From NCBI RefSeq assembly GCF_000956405.1, contig NZ_JYIV01000017.1, positions 1 through 64,000 on the forward strand: DNA of 64,000 nucleotides, written 5' to 3'. Origin of the DNA: Microbacterium oxydans. Lineage in GTDB: Bacteria > Actinomycetota > Actinomycetes > Actinomycetales > Microbacteriaceae. Position 1 is the stretch's first letter, and each line of letters starts with the position of its first letter. The notes under the pieces were generated by a model. The model did not search any database. It had not been told where the DNA came from and saw only the letters and a program-made list of their open reading frames with translations. Below are positions 42,012 through 53,862 of this stretch, piece after piece. The position numbers and the translations under genes were made by a program.

Positions 42012-42704
42012 ATGACGACCTGGTGGCCCTACGCACGACTCGCAGCATCGGTTCTCGCCGTGGCGGCCATCGTCGCCCAGCTGGTGCGGACCCTCGAGAT
42101 CGCGCTCGCGTCCGAGACCGCGTGGGGCGCACACCTGCCCACGGTCTTCGTGAACTTCTTCAGCTTCTTCACGATCCTGTCGAACGTGCTGGCTGCCGCC
42201 GCGCTCGCCATCGGTGGGATCTGGGCACTCGCGAATCGTCGCACGGCATCGCCGGAACCGGGCTGGTTCGCCGTGTTCCTGGTCTGCGCGAGCACGTACG
42301 CGATCGTCACCGGGGTCGTCTACAACACCCTGCTGCGGGGAATCGAACTGCCCCAGGGGTCGACGGTCCCCTGGTCCAACGAAGTGCTGCACGTGGTGGT
42401 TCCGCTCATCATGCTGCTCGACCTGCTCTTCGCACCACGACGCCGAGCGCTCGGTTGGGGCGCCGTCGGAGTCGCAGCCATCTTCCCTATCGTCTGGGTC
42501 GCCTACACGCTGATCCGAGCGAACCTCGTGATCTCTCCATCGACGGGTGAGCCGTGGTGGTACCCGTACCCGTTCCTGAATCCGCACAGGTACGGATATG
42601 GCGGCGTCGCGCTCTGGGTGCTGCTGATCGCCGCGATCATCATGGCCACCGCCGCTCTCGTCGTCTGGGTCGGACGCCGGCGAGGCACCCGCGACCCCGC
42701 CTGA
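42012..42704 (+). CDS. Pr6Pr-family membrane protein
   Basis: A 230-residue protein with six membrane segments. FVNFFSFFTILSNVLAA, YNTLLRGIELP, EVLHVVVPLIMLLDLLFAPRR and YPYPFLNPHRYGYGGV are conserved in the actinobacterial Pr6Pr (FAR-17a/AIG1-like) family, related to eukaryotic hydrolases with intramembrane Thr and His. The His in EVLHVV and the Asn/Thr in FFTILSN fit that active site. GGAGG is four bases before ATG 42012. Confidence 0.8.
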   Translation: MTTWWPYARLAASVLAVAAIVAQLVRTLEIALASETAWGAHLPTVFVNFFSFFTILSNVLAAAALAIGGIWALANRRTASPEPGWFAVFLVCASTYAIVTGVVYNTLLRGIELPQGSTVPWSNEVLHVVVPLIMLLDLLFAPRRRALGWGAVGVAAIFPIVWVAYTLIRANLVISPSTGEPWWYPYPFLNPHRYGYGGVALWVLLIAAIIMATAALVVWVGRRRGTRDPA

Positions 42705-42711
42705 CGAGAAC

Positions 42712-42742
42712 GCCCCTCCCCTCCGTGAGAGAGGGAAGGGGC
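42712..42742. terminator. Bidirectional terminator between Pr6Pr and tmm-like genes
   Basis: GCCCCTCCCCTC (42712-42723) pairs with GAGGGAAGGGGC (42731-42742) with one mismatch and a 7-base loop, between two convergent genes that stop at 42704 and 42757. Confidence 0.65.
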
Positions 42743-42756
42743 ATCGAAGCACCGGG

Positions 42757-45327
<2,571 letters not shown>

Positions 45328-45355
45328 CGGCGTCCCCCGAACGCATGATCTTTCG

Positions 45356-45397
45356 ACGGATGCAGGAGGTCTGCGCGACGCCTCTTCCTGCATCCGT
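45356..45397. terminator. Hairpin after the DUF4190-like gene
   Basis: ACGGATGCAGGA (45356-45367) and TCCTGCATCCGT (45386-45397) are a perfect 12-bp stem with an 18-base loop, about 30 bases after the stop. Confidence 0.65.
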
Positions 45398-45525
45398 ACT
45401 CAGTTCATGCAGGTGAGCGGAGCGGTAGTCGTCAGACCGCACACAGCCGGCCGCTCCGTCGTTGCGATTACGCTGGTCCGCGGGGGACGGCCGCGTCGCG
45501 GGTCCCCGAACGAGGGAGCCTACCG

Positions 45526-46611
45526 ATGACCGAGTCCTCCACGCCGGACCTGCGGACGATCTCCGCCCCACCGCCTCCGCCCGGTCCCGCGCACACGCCC
45601 GCACCTGCCGCCGCACCCACGAACGCCGCCCCCACCGATGCCGAGATCCACCGCGCGATCGAGGTGCTGCGAGTCATCTCCACCTCGTACTCCGCGAAGA
45701 TGGTCGGCCAGGAGCGCCTGCGAACCAGCCTGCTCGTGGCTCTGATCGCCGGCGGGCACATCCTCCTGGAGAGCGTGCCGGGACTCGCCAAGACCACTGC
45801 GGCGAGCACCCTCGCCGACACCGTGAAGGCGCAGTTCAAGCGCATCCAGTGCACCCCCGACCTGCTGCCGAGCGACATCACGGGCAACCAGATCTACGAT
45901 GCGGCGACCGGCTCGTTCCGCACCGTGCTCGGCCCCGTGCACGCGAACTTCGTGCTGCTCGACGAGATCAACCGCTCCAGCGCGAAGACCCAGAGCGCCA
46001 TGCTCGAGGCCATGCAGGAGCACCAGACCACGATCGGCGGAGAGATCCACCACCTGCCCAAGCCGTTCCTCGTGATCGCGACGCAGAACCCGATCGAGCA
46101 GGAGGGCACGTACGAGCTGCCCGAGGCGCAGATGGACCGCTTCCTGCTCAAGGAGATCGTCGAGTACCCGAGCCCCACCGAGGAGCTCGAAGTGCTCAGC
46201 CGCATCGACTCCGGCGTGCTCGACCCCGACCGGCACGTGACCAGCGCCGTCAGCCTCGACGACGTGCACCTGCTGCAGGACGTGGCGAGCCGCATCTACG
46301 TCGACCCCGCGATCCGCAACTACATCGTGTCGATCGCCTACGTCACCCGCAATCCCGCTCCGTACATCGGCGAGGAGCGCGCCCGCTTCATCAAGTACGG
46401 CGCGAGTCCGCGCGCGAGCATCGCCTTCCTGCAGGCCTCGCGCGCGCTGGCCCTCCTCAAGGGACGAGCGCACGTGCTGCCCGAGGACATCCGCGAGCTG
46501 CGTCACCTGATCCTCCGGCACCGCGTGCTGCTGACCTTCGAGGCCGACGCCGAGGGCATCCGCAGCGAGGAGATCATCGACCAGATCTTCGCCTCGGTCC
46601 CCACGCCCTGA
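45526..46611 (+). CDS. MoxR-family AAA+ ATPase
   Basis: A 361-residue protein with a Pro/Ala-rich N-terminal tail (1-40), Walker A GHILLESVPGLAKTT (residues ~80-94), Walker B VLLDEINRSSAKTQSAMLEAMQE, sensor/second-region motifs EGTYELPEAQMDRFL, and the MoxR C-terminal helical domain. MoxR ATPases act as chaperones that load or assemble VWA-domain partners, encoded directly downstream here. First gene of the operon. Confidence 0.93.
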   Translation: MTESSTPDLRTISAPPPPPGPAHTPAPAAAPTNAAPTDAEIHRAIEVLRVISTSYSAKMVGQERLRTSLLVALIAGGHILLESVPGLAKTTAASTLADTVKAQFKRIQCTPDLLPSDITGNQIYDAATGSFRTVLGPVHANFVLLDEINRSSAKTQSAMLEAMQEHQTTIGGEIHHLPKPFLVIATQNPIEQEGTYELPEAQMDRFLLKEIVEYPSPTEELEVLSRIDSGVLDPDRHVTSAVSLDDVHLLQDVASRIYVDPAIRNYIVSIAYVTRNPAPYIGEERARFIKYGASPRASIAFLQASRALALLKGRAHVLPEDIRELRHLILRHRVLLTFEADAEGIRSEEIIDQIFASVPTP

Positions 46612-46638
46612 CCCGGGCGACCTCGGACACACCGCCAC

Positions 46639-47526
46639 ATGGCCAGCCTGATCACGCAGGTGAAGAGCAAGCTCTTCATCCACTCGACGCGCAAGTCGCT
46701 GCACGCGCTCGACGGCGCCTACGCGTCGCTGCTGCGTGGGCGGAGCCTCGACTTCGAAGACCTGCGCAAGTACGAGTACGGCGATCAGGTGCGCGACATC
46801 GACTGGCGTGCGACCGCCCGACTGGGGACGCCGCTCGTGAAGCGCTCGCGCGCCACGCGCATGCACACCGTGTTGTTCGCGGTCGACACAGGGCGCTCGA
46901 TGTCGGCCCTCGCGGCGGACGAGCAGTCGAAGAAGCAACTGGCGATCCTCGCCACGGGAGTGCTCGGCGTGCTGACCCTGCGTCACGGCGACGACTTCAC
47001 CATGATCTACGGCGACTCCTCGAAGGTGCGCCGCCTCGCGCCCGGCCGCAGCGAGGGCGCACTCGAACATGCGCTGCGCACGATCGACAGGGCCGTGGAC
47101 GAGAGCAGCGCCCCGAGCGACCGCGACGCCCTGCTCTCGTTCGTCACCCGCACGATCGCCCGCCGCATGATCGTGGTGGTGATCACCGACGAGGCTCCCC
47201 TCACGAGCGAGACCGAGCGGATGCTGCGTCGACTACGTGTGCAGCACGACGTGCTGTGGCTCACACTGCGTGACGCCGAGCCTGTGCTCGATCACGCCAC
47301 AGGACGCATCCGCAGCGACGTCGACAGCCGGTGGCAGGTGCCGGGCTTCGTGCAGGGCGACCGGGAGATCGTGCAGGAGCTGACCGCCCAGCGAGAGGCC
47401 GATGCCGCTTACCTCGACGAGCTGCTCACCCGCATGGAGATCAGCCACTCCACGTTGGAGGGGCAGGATCACGCCATCGCCCAGCTGCTGACGTTGCTGA
47501 ATCGGAGGTCGAATGCCCGGCTCTGA
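46639..47526 (+). CDS. DUF58 domain protein
   Basis: A 295-residue cytoplasmic protein of the DUF58 family: DFEDLRKYEYGDQVRDIDWRATAR (about residues 36-58) is the defining motif, followed by a VWA-like segment LFAVDTGRSM. It is the usual partner of MoxR. No membrane helices. Starts 27 bases after moxR-like stop and overlaps the next gene by 14 bases. Confidence 0.88.
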   Translation: MASLITQVKSKLFIHSTRKSLHALDGAYASLLRGRSLDFEDLRKYEYGDQVRDIDWRATARLGTPLVKRSRATRMHTVLFAVDTGRSMSALAADEQSKKQLAILATGVLGVLTLRHGDDFTMIYGDSSKVRRLAPGRSEGALEHALRTIDRAVDESSAPSDRDALLSFVTRTIARRMIVVVITDEAPLTSETERMLRRLRVQHDVLWLTLRDAEPVLDHATGRIRSDVDSRWQVPGFVQGDREIVQELTAQREADAAYLDELLTRMEISHSTLEGQDHAIAQLLTLLNRRSNARL

Positions 47527-48004
47527 CGACCTCTACCCGCCGGCCCAGTACGGCTGGGGGTGGATGCTGCTCGCGATCGGCATCCTCGCCCTGCTGGTGC
47601 TCGGCGCGTGGCTGTTGATCGTGCTCACGCGACCCCGTCGGGCCCTGGCGACCGTGGACCCGAACGCGGGGCAGGCTCCGCTGATCATCGACGTGCTGTC
47701 GCAGCTGCGCACCGAGTATCAGGCGCGCATCCAGCAGATCGAGACCGACTACCGGGAACGGCGCCTGTCGGCTCGGCAGGCGAACGTCGAGCTGAGCCGG
47801 GTCGTGCGCGCCTTCGTGAACGAGTACAGCGGCCTGGAGGCGCCGGTGCTCGCGCTCGACGACCTGGTGGCACGCGGCGTCCACCCCGCACTCATCGACG
47901 CGCTCGGCAGGCACTACTATCCGAGCATCTTCCGGCCCGGCCCGGTGATCGACCCCATCGCCGGCGCCGAGGCGGCCAGGACGGTGGTGCGCACGTGGCA
48001 CTAG
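47513..48004 (+). CDS. MoxR-operon membrane protein of unknown function
   Basis: A 163-residue protein with one N-terminal membrane helix (about 14-35) followed by a helical cytoplasmic domain (SQLRTEYQARIQQIETDYRERRLSARQANVELSRVVRAFV). This position in MoxR operons is often a DUF4381-like protein; the resemblance is in layout only. It overlaps DUF58 by 14 bases and the VWA gene by 10 bases. Confidence 0.7.
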   Translation: MPGSDDLYPPAQYGWGWMLLAIGILALLVLGAWLLIVLTRPRRALATVDPNAGQAPLIIDVLSQLRTEYQARIQQIETDYRERRLSARQANVELSRVVRAFVNEYSGLEAPVLALDDLVARGVHPALIDALGRHYYPSIFRPGPVIDPIAGAEAARTVVRTWH

Positions 48005-48981
48005 CGAACATCTGGATGCTGGTCGCCGCGGTCGCCGTCGTGGTGGTCGCACTCGCGGTCGGGCTCATCCTCGGCCTCCGACGCGAGGGACGCGCCGGAG
48101 GTGGCGGTGCCGCCCGCGTCGCCCGAGCGGAACGCCTGCGGACACTGCCGTCCTTCCGCCGCGCCCTGACGCGCAGGGCGCTCGCGCTCTCCGGCATCCT
48201 CGCGCTCGGCGCAGCCGCCGCGATCGTGTCGGGAGTGGTGGCCGCGCGGCCGATGTCGGCGCAAACCGTGCAGCCCGTCAACACCAGCCGCGACATCATG
48301 CTGTGCCTCGATGTCTCCGGCTCCATGACCGAGGTCGACGTCGAGGTGCTGAACGTCTTCGACGAGCTGTTGGACAGCTTCGAGGGAGAGCGCATCGGCC
48401 TGACGATCTTCAACAGCTCGCCCGTGCAGATCTTCCCCCTGACCGACGACTACGACTTCATCCGCGAGCACCTGGCCAGCATGACCGAGAGCTTCGACTT
48501 CGTCGACCGCGTTCCGGAGCACTGGATCGGCACGCTCAACGGCAACGGCGCCTCCCTGATCGGTGACGGCCTGGCCGCCTGCGCGATGGGCTTCGACCAC
48601 CCCGACGACGAGCGTTCGCGCTCGGTGATCTTCGCCACCGACAACGAGGTCAACGGCGCCTCGATCGTGACGCTGGAGGAAGCCGCCGCCTACGCCGCCT
48701 CGAAGGACGTGCGGGTCTTCGCGCTGAACCCCGTCCAGGGCAAGGACGCAGACGTGAGCGCCGAGCTCAGTGCGGCAGCAGAGGCGACGGGGGGCGCGGC
48801 GTTCGGACTGCGCGACACGACCACCGTCTCCGACATCGTGGACCAGGTGCAGGAGCAGGACGCGACCGAGCTTCGCGGAGAGGCCCAGGTGGTCTGGACC
48901 GACACCCCGAACCTGTGGATCGTGGTGCTCTGCCTCAGCGTGCTCGGGTTCGTCGTGGTGCTGTGGAGGGTACGACTGTGA
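47995..48981 (+). CDS. VWA domain membrane protein (BatA-like)
   Basis: A 328-residue protein with two N-terminal membrane helices (about 4-25 and 62-85), a von Willebrand A domain with MIDAS DVSGSM (about residue 104) and FATDNEVNG, and a C-terminal membrane helix (about 305-325). The metal-dependent adhesion domain should face outside. GTG 47995 is used, overlapping the preceding gene. It pairs with the second VWA protein downstream, as in Bat operons. Confidence 0.85.
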   Translation: MALANIWMLVAAVAVVVVALAVGLILGLRREGRAGGGGAARVARAERLRTLPSFRRALTRRALALSGILALGAAAAIVSGVVAARPMSAQTVQPVNTSRDIMLCLDVSGSMTEVDVEVLNVFDELLDSFEGERIGLTIFNSSPVQIFPLTDDYDFIREHLASMTESFDFVDRVPEHWIGTLNGNGASLIGDGLAACAMGFDHPDDERSRSVIFATDNEVNGASIVTLEEAAAYAASKDVRVFALNPVQGKDADVSAELSAAAEATGGAAFGLRDTTTVSDIVDQVQEQDATELRGEAQVVWTDTPNLWIVVLCLSVLGFVVVLWRVRL

Positions 48982-50027
48982 TCTTCCAACCCGTGCTCAA
49001 CCCGCTGCTGATCGCTCTGCTGTGCGCACCGGTCCTCGCCGTGGCCGTCTGGGTGCTCGTCCGTCCGCCGAAGTCTGGAAGCGTGCCGATCACGGACGGG
49101 CGCGCACTCGCCGGACATCGTGCGCTGTGGGCCATGCGTCTGCTGCTGGTGCTCGCCTGCGTCGCGCTCCTGCTGCGTCCCGGCATTCCCGGCGGAGCCA
49201 CGCAGACCCTCGCGACCGACACCGACATCGTGTTGGTGGTCGACACCACGGCGAGCATCGTGGCCGAGGACTGGGGCGACGGGGAACCGCGGCTCGACGG
49301 CATCCGCGAAGACGTGCGCGCGCTCGTGGAGGAGTACCCGGGAGCACGCTTCGCACTCATCACCTCGGATGCCTCCGCACAGCTGCGGGTTCCACTGACC
49401 ACGGATACCACCGCGCTCCTGGGTTCGCTGCAGGTGCTGCGCCCCGAGGTCACCAGCCAGTCACGCGGAAGCTCGATCGGCATCGCCGCTCCGCTGCTTT
49501 CCGAGACGCTCGCGTCGGCGGCCGAGTCCTCCCCTGACCGCTCGCGCATGGTCTTCTATCTCGGCGACGGGGAGCAGACGGTCGATACCGCACCCGAGTC
49601 GTTCGGCTCCAGCGCGAAGTACACGGACTCGGGGGCGGTGTTCGGGTACGGCACGGCCGAGGGCGGGCCGATGCGCATCACCACGGGGGGAGTCTCGGAC
49701 CAGGCGGGCGACTACATCCAGTACCAGGGTGCGGACGCGCGGTCGGTGATCGATGAGTCGAATCTCCAGGCCATCGCCGACGACCTCGGCGTGGAGTACT
49801 CGCACCGCACGGCTGACGCTGCGCCGCCGCTTCCCGCTGCCCCGTCGACCACCACCGACTATGCCGATTCGGGCGAGGTCGGCAACCTGGTGGAGCTGTA
49901 CTGGATCGCGGCTCTCGTCATCCTCGCCATCCTCGGCATCGAGCTCACCCGGGCCACGATGCTGATCGCGCGGCTCCGACGACTCCGCGCCCCGAGGCAC
50001 GTCTCGAGCTCCCGAAGCGGCGACTGA
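48978..50027 (+). CDS. VWA domain membrane protein (BatB-like)
   Basis: A 349-residue protein with two N-terminal membrane helices, a VWA domain with a variant MIDAS DTTAS (Ser to Thr at the second position) and YLGDGEQT, and a C-terminal membrane helix (about 308-328). GTG 48978 lies in a GTGA overlap with the preceding VWA gene, with GGAGGG eight bases upstream. Confidence 0.83.
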   Translation: MIFQPVLNPLLIALLCAPVLAVAVWVLVRPPKSGSVPITDGRALAGHRALWAMRLLLVLACVALLLRPGIPGGATQTLATDTDIVLVVDTTASIVAEDWGDGEPRLDGIREDVRALVEEYPGARFALITSDASAQLRVPLTTDTTALLGSLQVLRPEVTSQSRGSSIGIAAPLLSETLASAAESSPDRSRMVFYLGDGEQTVDTAPESFGSSAKYTDSGAVFGYGTAEGGPMRITTGGVSDQAGDYIQYQGADARSVIDESNLQAIADDLGVEYSHRTADAAPPLPAAPSTTTDYADSGEVGNLVELYWIAALVILAILGIELTRATMLIARLRRLRAPRHVSSSRSGD

Positions 50028-50033
50028 CCGGCG

Positions 50034-50060
50034 ACAATACGGGATTTCGGATGGTATTGT
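50034..50060. promoter_or_regulatory. Inverted repeat upstream of the PKD/LamG gene
   Basis: ACAATAC (50034-50040) and GTATTGT (50054-50060) are a perfect 7-bp inverted repeat with a 13-base centre, seven bases after the VWA stop and ~160 bases before the large secreted protein gene. It suggests this gene is separately regulated from the MoxR operon. Confidence 0.45.
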
Positions 50061-50217
50061 GTTACCTGTCGTGGACTGTCCTGGTCCCGACGGGGGTTCG
50101 CAGAGGTCGTGACGACCGCGGAAACACATGGGCTTGGGGAAGCTCCCGCGGTTCGGATCGCCCTGCGATGTCATGCTGGCGCGCGCGTCGGCACCGGATT
50201 CACTGGGGAAGCAAAAC

Positions 50218-53200
50218 ATGGGGAACAAGCGTGTTCTGAAGCGCGCCCGGAAGACCGTCATCGCGACGGTCGTCGGAGCATTGATCGTGAGCGGGCTCGG
50301 ATCGTTCGGCGGTGGAGCCGCGGTCGCCGCGGACGCACCACCGACACTGCCACCGCTGCTGCAACGTGACGGCGACGTCGTCACGTCTGATCCGATCCCG
50401 ACCGTGCAGATCGACAACGGGTACGTCTGGGCACAGACGACCGTCGGCTCGACGGTTTACGCGGTCGGAAAGTTCGACAACGCCCGCGAGCCGAAGGCCG
50501 CCCCGGGGACAGCGCTGACGGCACGCTCGAACGTGCTCGCGTATGACATCGTCACGGGTGCACTCCTGCCGTTCGCCCCGAAGGTCAACGGGGTGATCAA
50601 GGCCGTCGCCGCGTCGCCGGACGGCTCCCGCATCTACATCGGCGGCTCGTTCAACAAGGTCAACGGCAAGGACCGCTGGAACATCGCCGCGATCGACGCG
50701 AAGACAGGCGAGCTCGTCCCGGGCTTCGTGCCCTCCATCGGCGGATCCGGCGTCTACGCGCTGGCGACGTCGGGGACGACCGTCTACGCCGGCGGCCTGT
50801 TCACCCAGGCCAACGGCACTCCACGGAAGAACCTGGCCGCCTTCGACACCACGAACGGCGCCCTCCGGCCCTGGGCTCCGCAGACCGACCTCCAGGTCGA
50901 TGCGATGGTCATGGACCCTGCCGGTGCGGACACGATCGTGGGCGGACGCTTCTCCCAGGTCAACGGCAACACCGAGATGCGGGGCAGCGCCTCCGTCGAC
51001 AAGACCACCGGAGCACTGAACACCGAGTGGGAGCTGGCGAAGACGGTGAAGAACGGCGCGGGGTCGGGCATCTACGCCGGCAAGGCCGGGACCTTCGGTC
51101 TCGCCGCGGATGCCACCGGGGTGTACGGCACCGGGTGGGGCTTCGCCGACGCCGCGACCGGCAGCCTCGAGGGCACCTTCGCCGCCGAGGCCGGTACCGG
51201 CAAGGTGCGCTGGATCGCGGACTGCATCGGCGACCACTACGGCGTGTATTCCACAGGCAAGGTCGTCTACACGACCAGCCACACCCACACCTGCGAGACC
51301 CTGGGTCTCCACCCCGAGCAGGCTCCGCGCGTGCACCGGTACTCCGAGGCGTACTCCGCCGACGCCCGCGGCACGCTGGCCCCCCAGCCCGCCGCGCCCG
51401 GCCGCAAGGACTGGGGCGGTACGGCGGCACCGTCGCCGTACGCCTGGTCTCCGGACTGGGCTGTCGGTGTGACCACCGGCCTGGGTCAGGCCGGTCTCTC
51501 CATCACCGGCACGGGGAACATGATCTCCATCGGCGGCGAGTTCCGCTCGGTCAACAACGGCCAGTTCGAGGGCCTCGTACGGTTCTCGACGACTCCTCCC
51601 GGTGGCGCGAAGGACGGCCCCCGCCTCTCCGGGGACAAGTGGGCGCCGACGGCGACCTCGCTCCCCTCGGGTGCCGTGAAGGTCTCGATCCCGGCCAACT
51701 GGGATCGAGACGACCTCACGCTCACCTACGAACTGCGCCGCGCCGGCTCGACCACTCCGCTGTTCACCACCAAGGCGGACTCCACCTGGTGGAACCTGCC
51801 CGCCGTCACGTTCGAGGACACGACGGCTCCGGCCGGCTCGCAGCAGAAGTACACCTTCACGGCCACCGACAGCAACGGCAACACGGTCACGAGCAAGACC
51901 GCGACCGCCACCGTGGGCGCGGCGACACCGGCGTACTCCCGTGCCGTGCTCGCCGACGCCCCTCAGCTCTACTACCCGCTGGGGACAGTGGCCCAGGACC
52001 TCGCCGGCACGAACAACCCGATCTTCCGCTCGGGAACGAAGCCGCTGTCGTCGGACGGGGGCGCGACGGTGCTCGACGGCACCGACACCGGTCGTGTCGA
52101 CACCACCACGAAGATGCCCGCGCCGACCACGTACTCGGCCGAGATGTGGTTCCAGACATCGACGACGACCGGCGGCCTGCTGTTCGACTTCGAGAGCTCG
52201 GCCGCAGGCTTCTCGCGGAATCATGATCGGAACGTCTACCTGTCGAACGACGGGCGCCTGAACTTCGGGGTGTACGACGGCGGCACGAAGGTCATCACGA
52301 CAAAGGCCGCGTACAACGACGACAAGTGGCACCACGTCGTCGCGTCCGTGAGCCCCGAGGGGATGAAGCTCTTCGTCGACGGGCAGCTCAACGACCAGAT
52401 CGCCGGTGTGACCAACGGCCAGGACTACCAGGGCTTCTGGAAGATCGGCAGCGGGAAGCTCGCCAACTGGCCCAACGCACCGAAGTCGGTGTCCCTGACC
52501 GGCAACATCGACGAGTTCGCCGTGTACCCCTACGGTCTGAGCGCCGCGCAGGTCAAGACGCACTACAGCGTGGGCAACGGCTCCACCGCCCCCGTCGCCG
52601 CCTTCACCGCCACCGCGAAGGGCGTCGATGCGGCCTTCGACGCGAGCACGTCCGTGCCGCCCGGCTCCACCACGATCTCGGACTACCGCTGGGACTTCGG
52701 CGACGGCTCGACGGGCACCGGCAAGACTCCGACGCACACGTACACGAAGCCCGGCACCTACCAGGTCAAGCTCACGATCACCGACAGCCAGGGGCTCGTG
52801 GGGTCCGTCACGAAGCCGGTCCTCGTACAGGGAGCCAACGCTGCCCCTACGGCCTCGTTCACGCTCGCGACGACCGGTCGGTCGGTGTCGGTCGACGCCT
52901 CGGCATCTGCGGACTCCGACGGCACCATCAGCGGCTACCGCTGGGACTGGGGTGACGGTACGACCGGTGACGGTGCGGTCGCGAACCACACCTACGCGTC
53001 GGCGGGAACGCGCACGGTGACGCTCACCGTGACCGATGACCTGGGCGGCGTGGCGACCACGACGAAGGAATCCACCGTGAACGAGCCCGCCGCTGTCGCG
53101 AGTGATGAGTTCGAGCAGCCGTCCGGTCGAGGTTGGGGGAACGCGCTCGTGGGCGGCGCCTGGAAGATCACCGGCGGGTCGACCCTCACGACGAGTGTCG

Positions 53201-53706
53201 CCGGCGGAGCGGGCGCGCTCAACCTGGCCGCGGGCGACACCCGCCACGCGACGCTCAACGAGCCCTCGATCGCAGACCCGATCCTTCAGACGACGTTCCG
53301 CGTCGACCAGGCTGCGGCGACCGGAGGGGCCTACATCGGCGTCATCGCACGCGATTCCGCCGCCGGCCGCTACCTCGTGCGCGCCTGGCTCCGCCCCGAC
53401 GGCAGCGTCTGGCTCGTCGCGCACCGCGACGGAACCGTGCTCGCCACCAAGGCCGTCTCCGGAGTCACCTTCGAAGCGAACGGTTCGTACACGCTCAAGG
53501 TGTCCGTGACGGGCACTGCACAGGCCACGATCGGCGCGAAGATCTGGACGACCGGAGCCACGGAGCCTGCCGACTGGCAGTTGAAGGCGTCGGACAATGC
53601 AGCGCTCCCCGCAGGCGGAGTGGGCCTGAGCGGCAACCGCTCCGGCAGCTCGACGACAGCACTCGGCGTGGCCTTCGACACGTTCCGCGTCACCACGGCC
53701 GAGTAG
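50218..53706 (+). CDS. Large secreted LamG/PKD surface protein
   Basis: A 1162-residue secreted protein: signal peptide (1-~38, cleavage near AVAADA), an N-terminal beta-propeller-like region with repeated GG-F-xVNG motifs (IGGSFNKVNG, AGGLFTQANG, VGGRFSQVNG, about 40-440), a fibronectin-like segment (about 480-570), a LamG/concanavalin-like domain (about 572-785), two PKD domains (about 790-865 and 873-950; YRWDFGDGSTG and YRWDWGDGTTG), and a C-terminal beta-sandwich (about 961-1162). No LPXTG or membrane anchor at the end. This architecture is common in actinobacterial surface proteins linked to exopolysaccharide or adhesion. ATG 50218 follows GGGGAA. Confidence 0.88.
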   Translation: MGNKRVLKRARKTVIATVVGALIVSGLGSFGGGAAVAADAPPTLPPLLQRDGDVVTSDPIPTVQIDNGYVWAQTTVGSTVYAVGKFDNAREPKAAPGTALTARSNVLAYDIVTGALLPFAPKVNGVIKAVAASPDGSRIYIGGSFNKVNGKDRWNIAAIDAKTGELVPGFVPSIGGSGVYALATSGTTVYAGGLFTQANGTPRKNLAAFDTTNGALRPWAPQTDLQVDAMVMDPAGADTIVGGRFSQVNGNTEMRGSASVDKTTGALNTEWELAKTVKNGAGSGIYAGKAGTFGLAADATGVYGTGWGFADAATGSLEGTFAAEAGTGKVRWIADCIGDHYGVYSTGKVVYTTSHTHTCETLGLHPEQAPRVHRYSEAYSADARGTLAPQPAAPGRKDWGGTAAPSPYAWSPDWAVGVTTGLGQAGLSITGTGNMISIGGEFRSVNNGQFEGLVRFSTTPPGGAKDGPRLSGDKWAPTATSLPSGAVKVSIPANWDRDDLTLTYELRRAGSTTPLFTTKADSTWWNLPAVTFEDTTAPAGSQQKYTFTATDSNGNTVTSKTATATVGAATPAYSRAVLADAPQLYYPLGTVAQDLAGTNNPIFRSGTKPLSSDGGATVLDGTDTGRVDTTTKMPAPTTYSAEMWFQTSTTTGGLLFDFESSAAGFSRNHDRNVYLSNDGRLNFGVYDGGTKVITTKAAYNDDKWHHVVASVSPEGMKLFVDGQLNDQIAGVTNGQDYQGFWKIGSGKLANWPNAPKSVSLTGNIDEFAVYPYGLSAAQVKTHYSVGNGSTAPVAAFTATAKGVDAAFDASTSVPPGSTTISDYRWDFGDGSTGTGKTPTHTYTKPGTYQVKLTITDSQGLVGSVTKPVLVQGANAAPTASFTLATTGRSVSVDASASADSDGTISGYRWDWGDGTTGDGAVANHTYASAGTRTVTLTVTDDLGGVATTTKESTVNEPAAVASDEFEQPSGRGWGNALVGGAWKITGGSTLTTSVAGGAGALNLAAGDTRHATLNEPSIADPILQTTFRVDQAAATGGAYIGVIARDSAAGRYLVRAWLRPDGSVWLVAHRDGTVLATKAVSGVTFEANGSYTLKVSVTGTAQATIGAKIWTTGATEPADWQLKASDNAALPAGGVGLSGNRSGSSTTALGVAFDTFRVTTAE

Positions 53707-53723
53707 CGCAGGAGCCGCACGAC

Positions 53724-53762
53724 GACGCAGCCGACCCGGTTCTTCCCCAGGTCGGCTGCGTC
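53724..53762. terminator. Strong terminator after the PKD/LamG gene
   Basis: GACGCAGCCGACC (53724-53736) and GGTCGGCTGCGTC (53750-53762) are a perfect 13-bp stem with a 13-base loop, 18 bases after the stop. Confidence 0.8.
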
Positions 53763-53862
53763 GCGTCCGGAGGTTCCGCGGATAGGATGTTCAGCGCTTC
53801 GTCCTGCCGCTTCGAGGACCACGATCCTCGTGCGCAGTAAACGACCGGTGAGGGGGTTGAGC

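Noticed and set aside
50200..53424. Very long open frame on the minus strand opposite the PKD/LamG gene
   Set aside because: Antisense frames this long are usual in high-GC genomes with strong third-position bias. The protein is Arg/Gly/Val-rich with no recognisable domain, while the plus strand has signal peptide, LamG and PKD domains.
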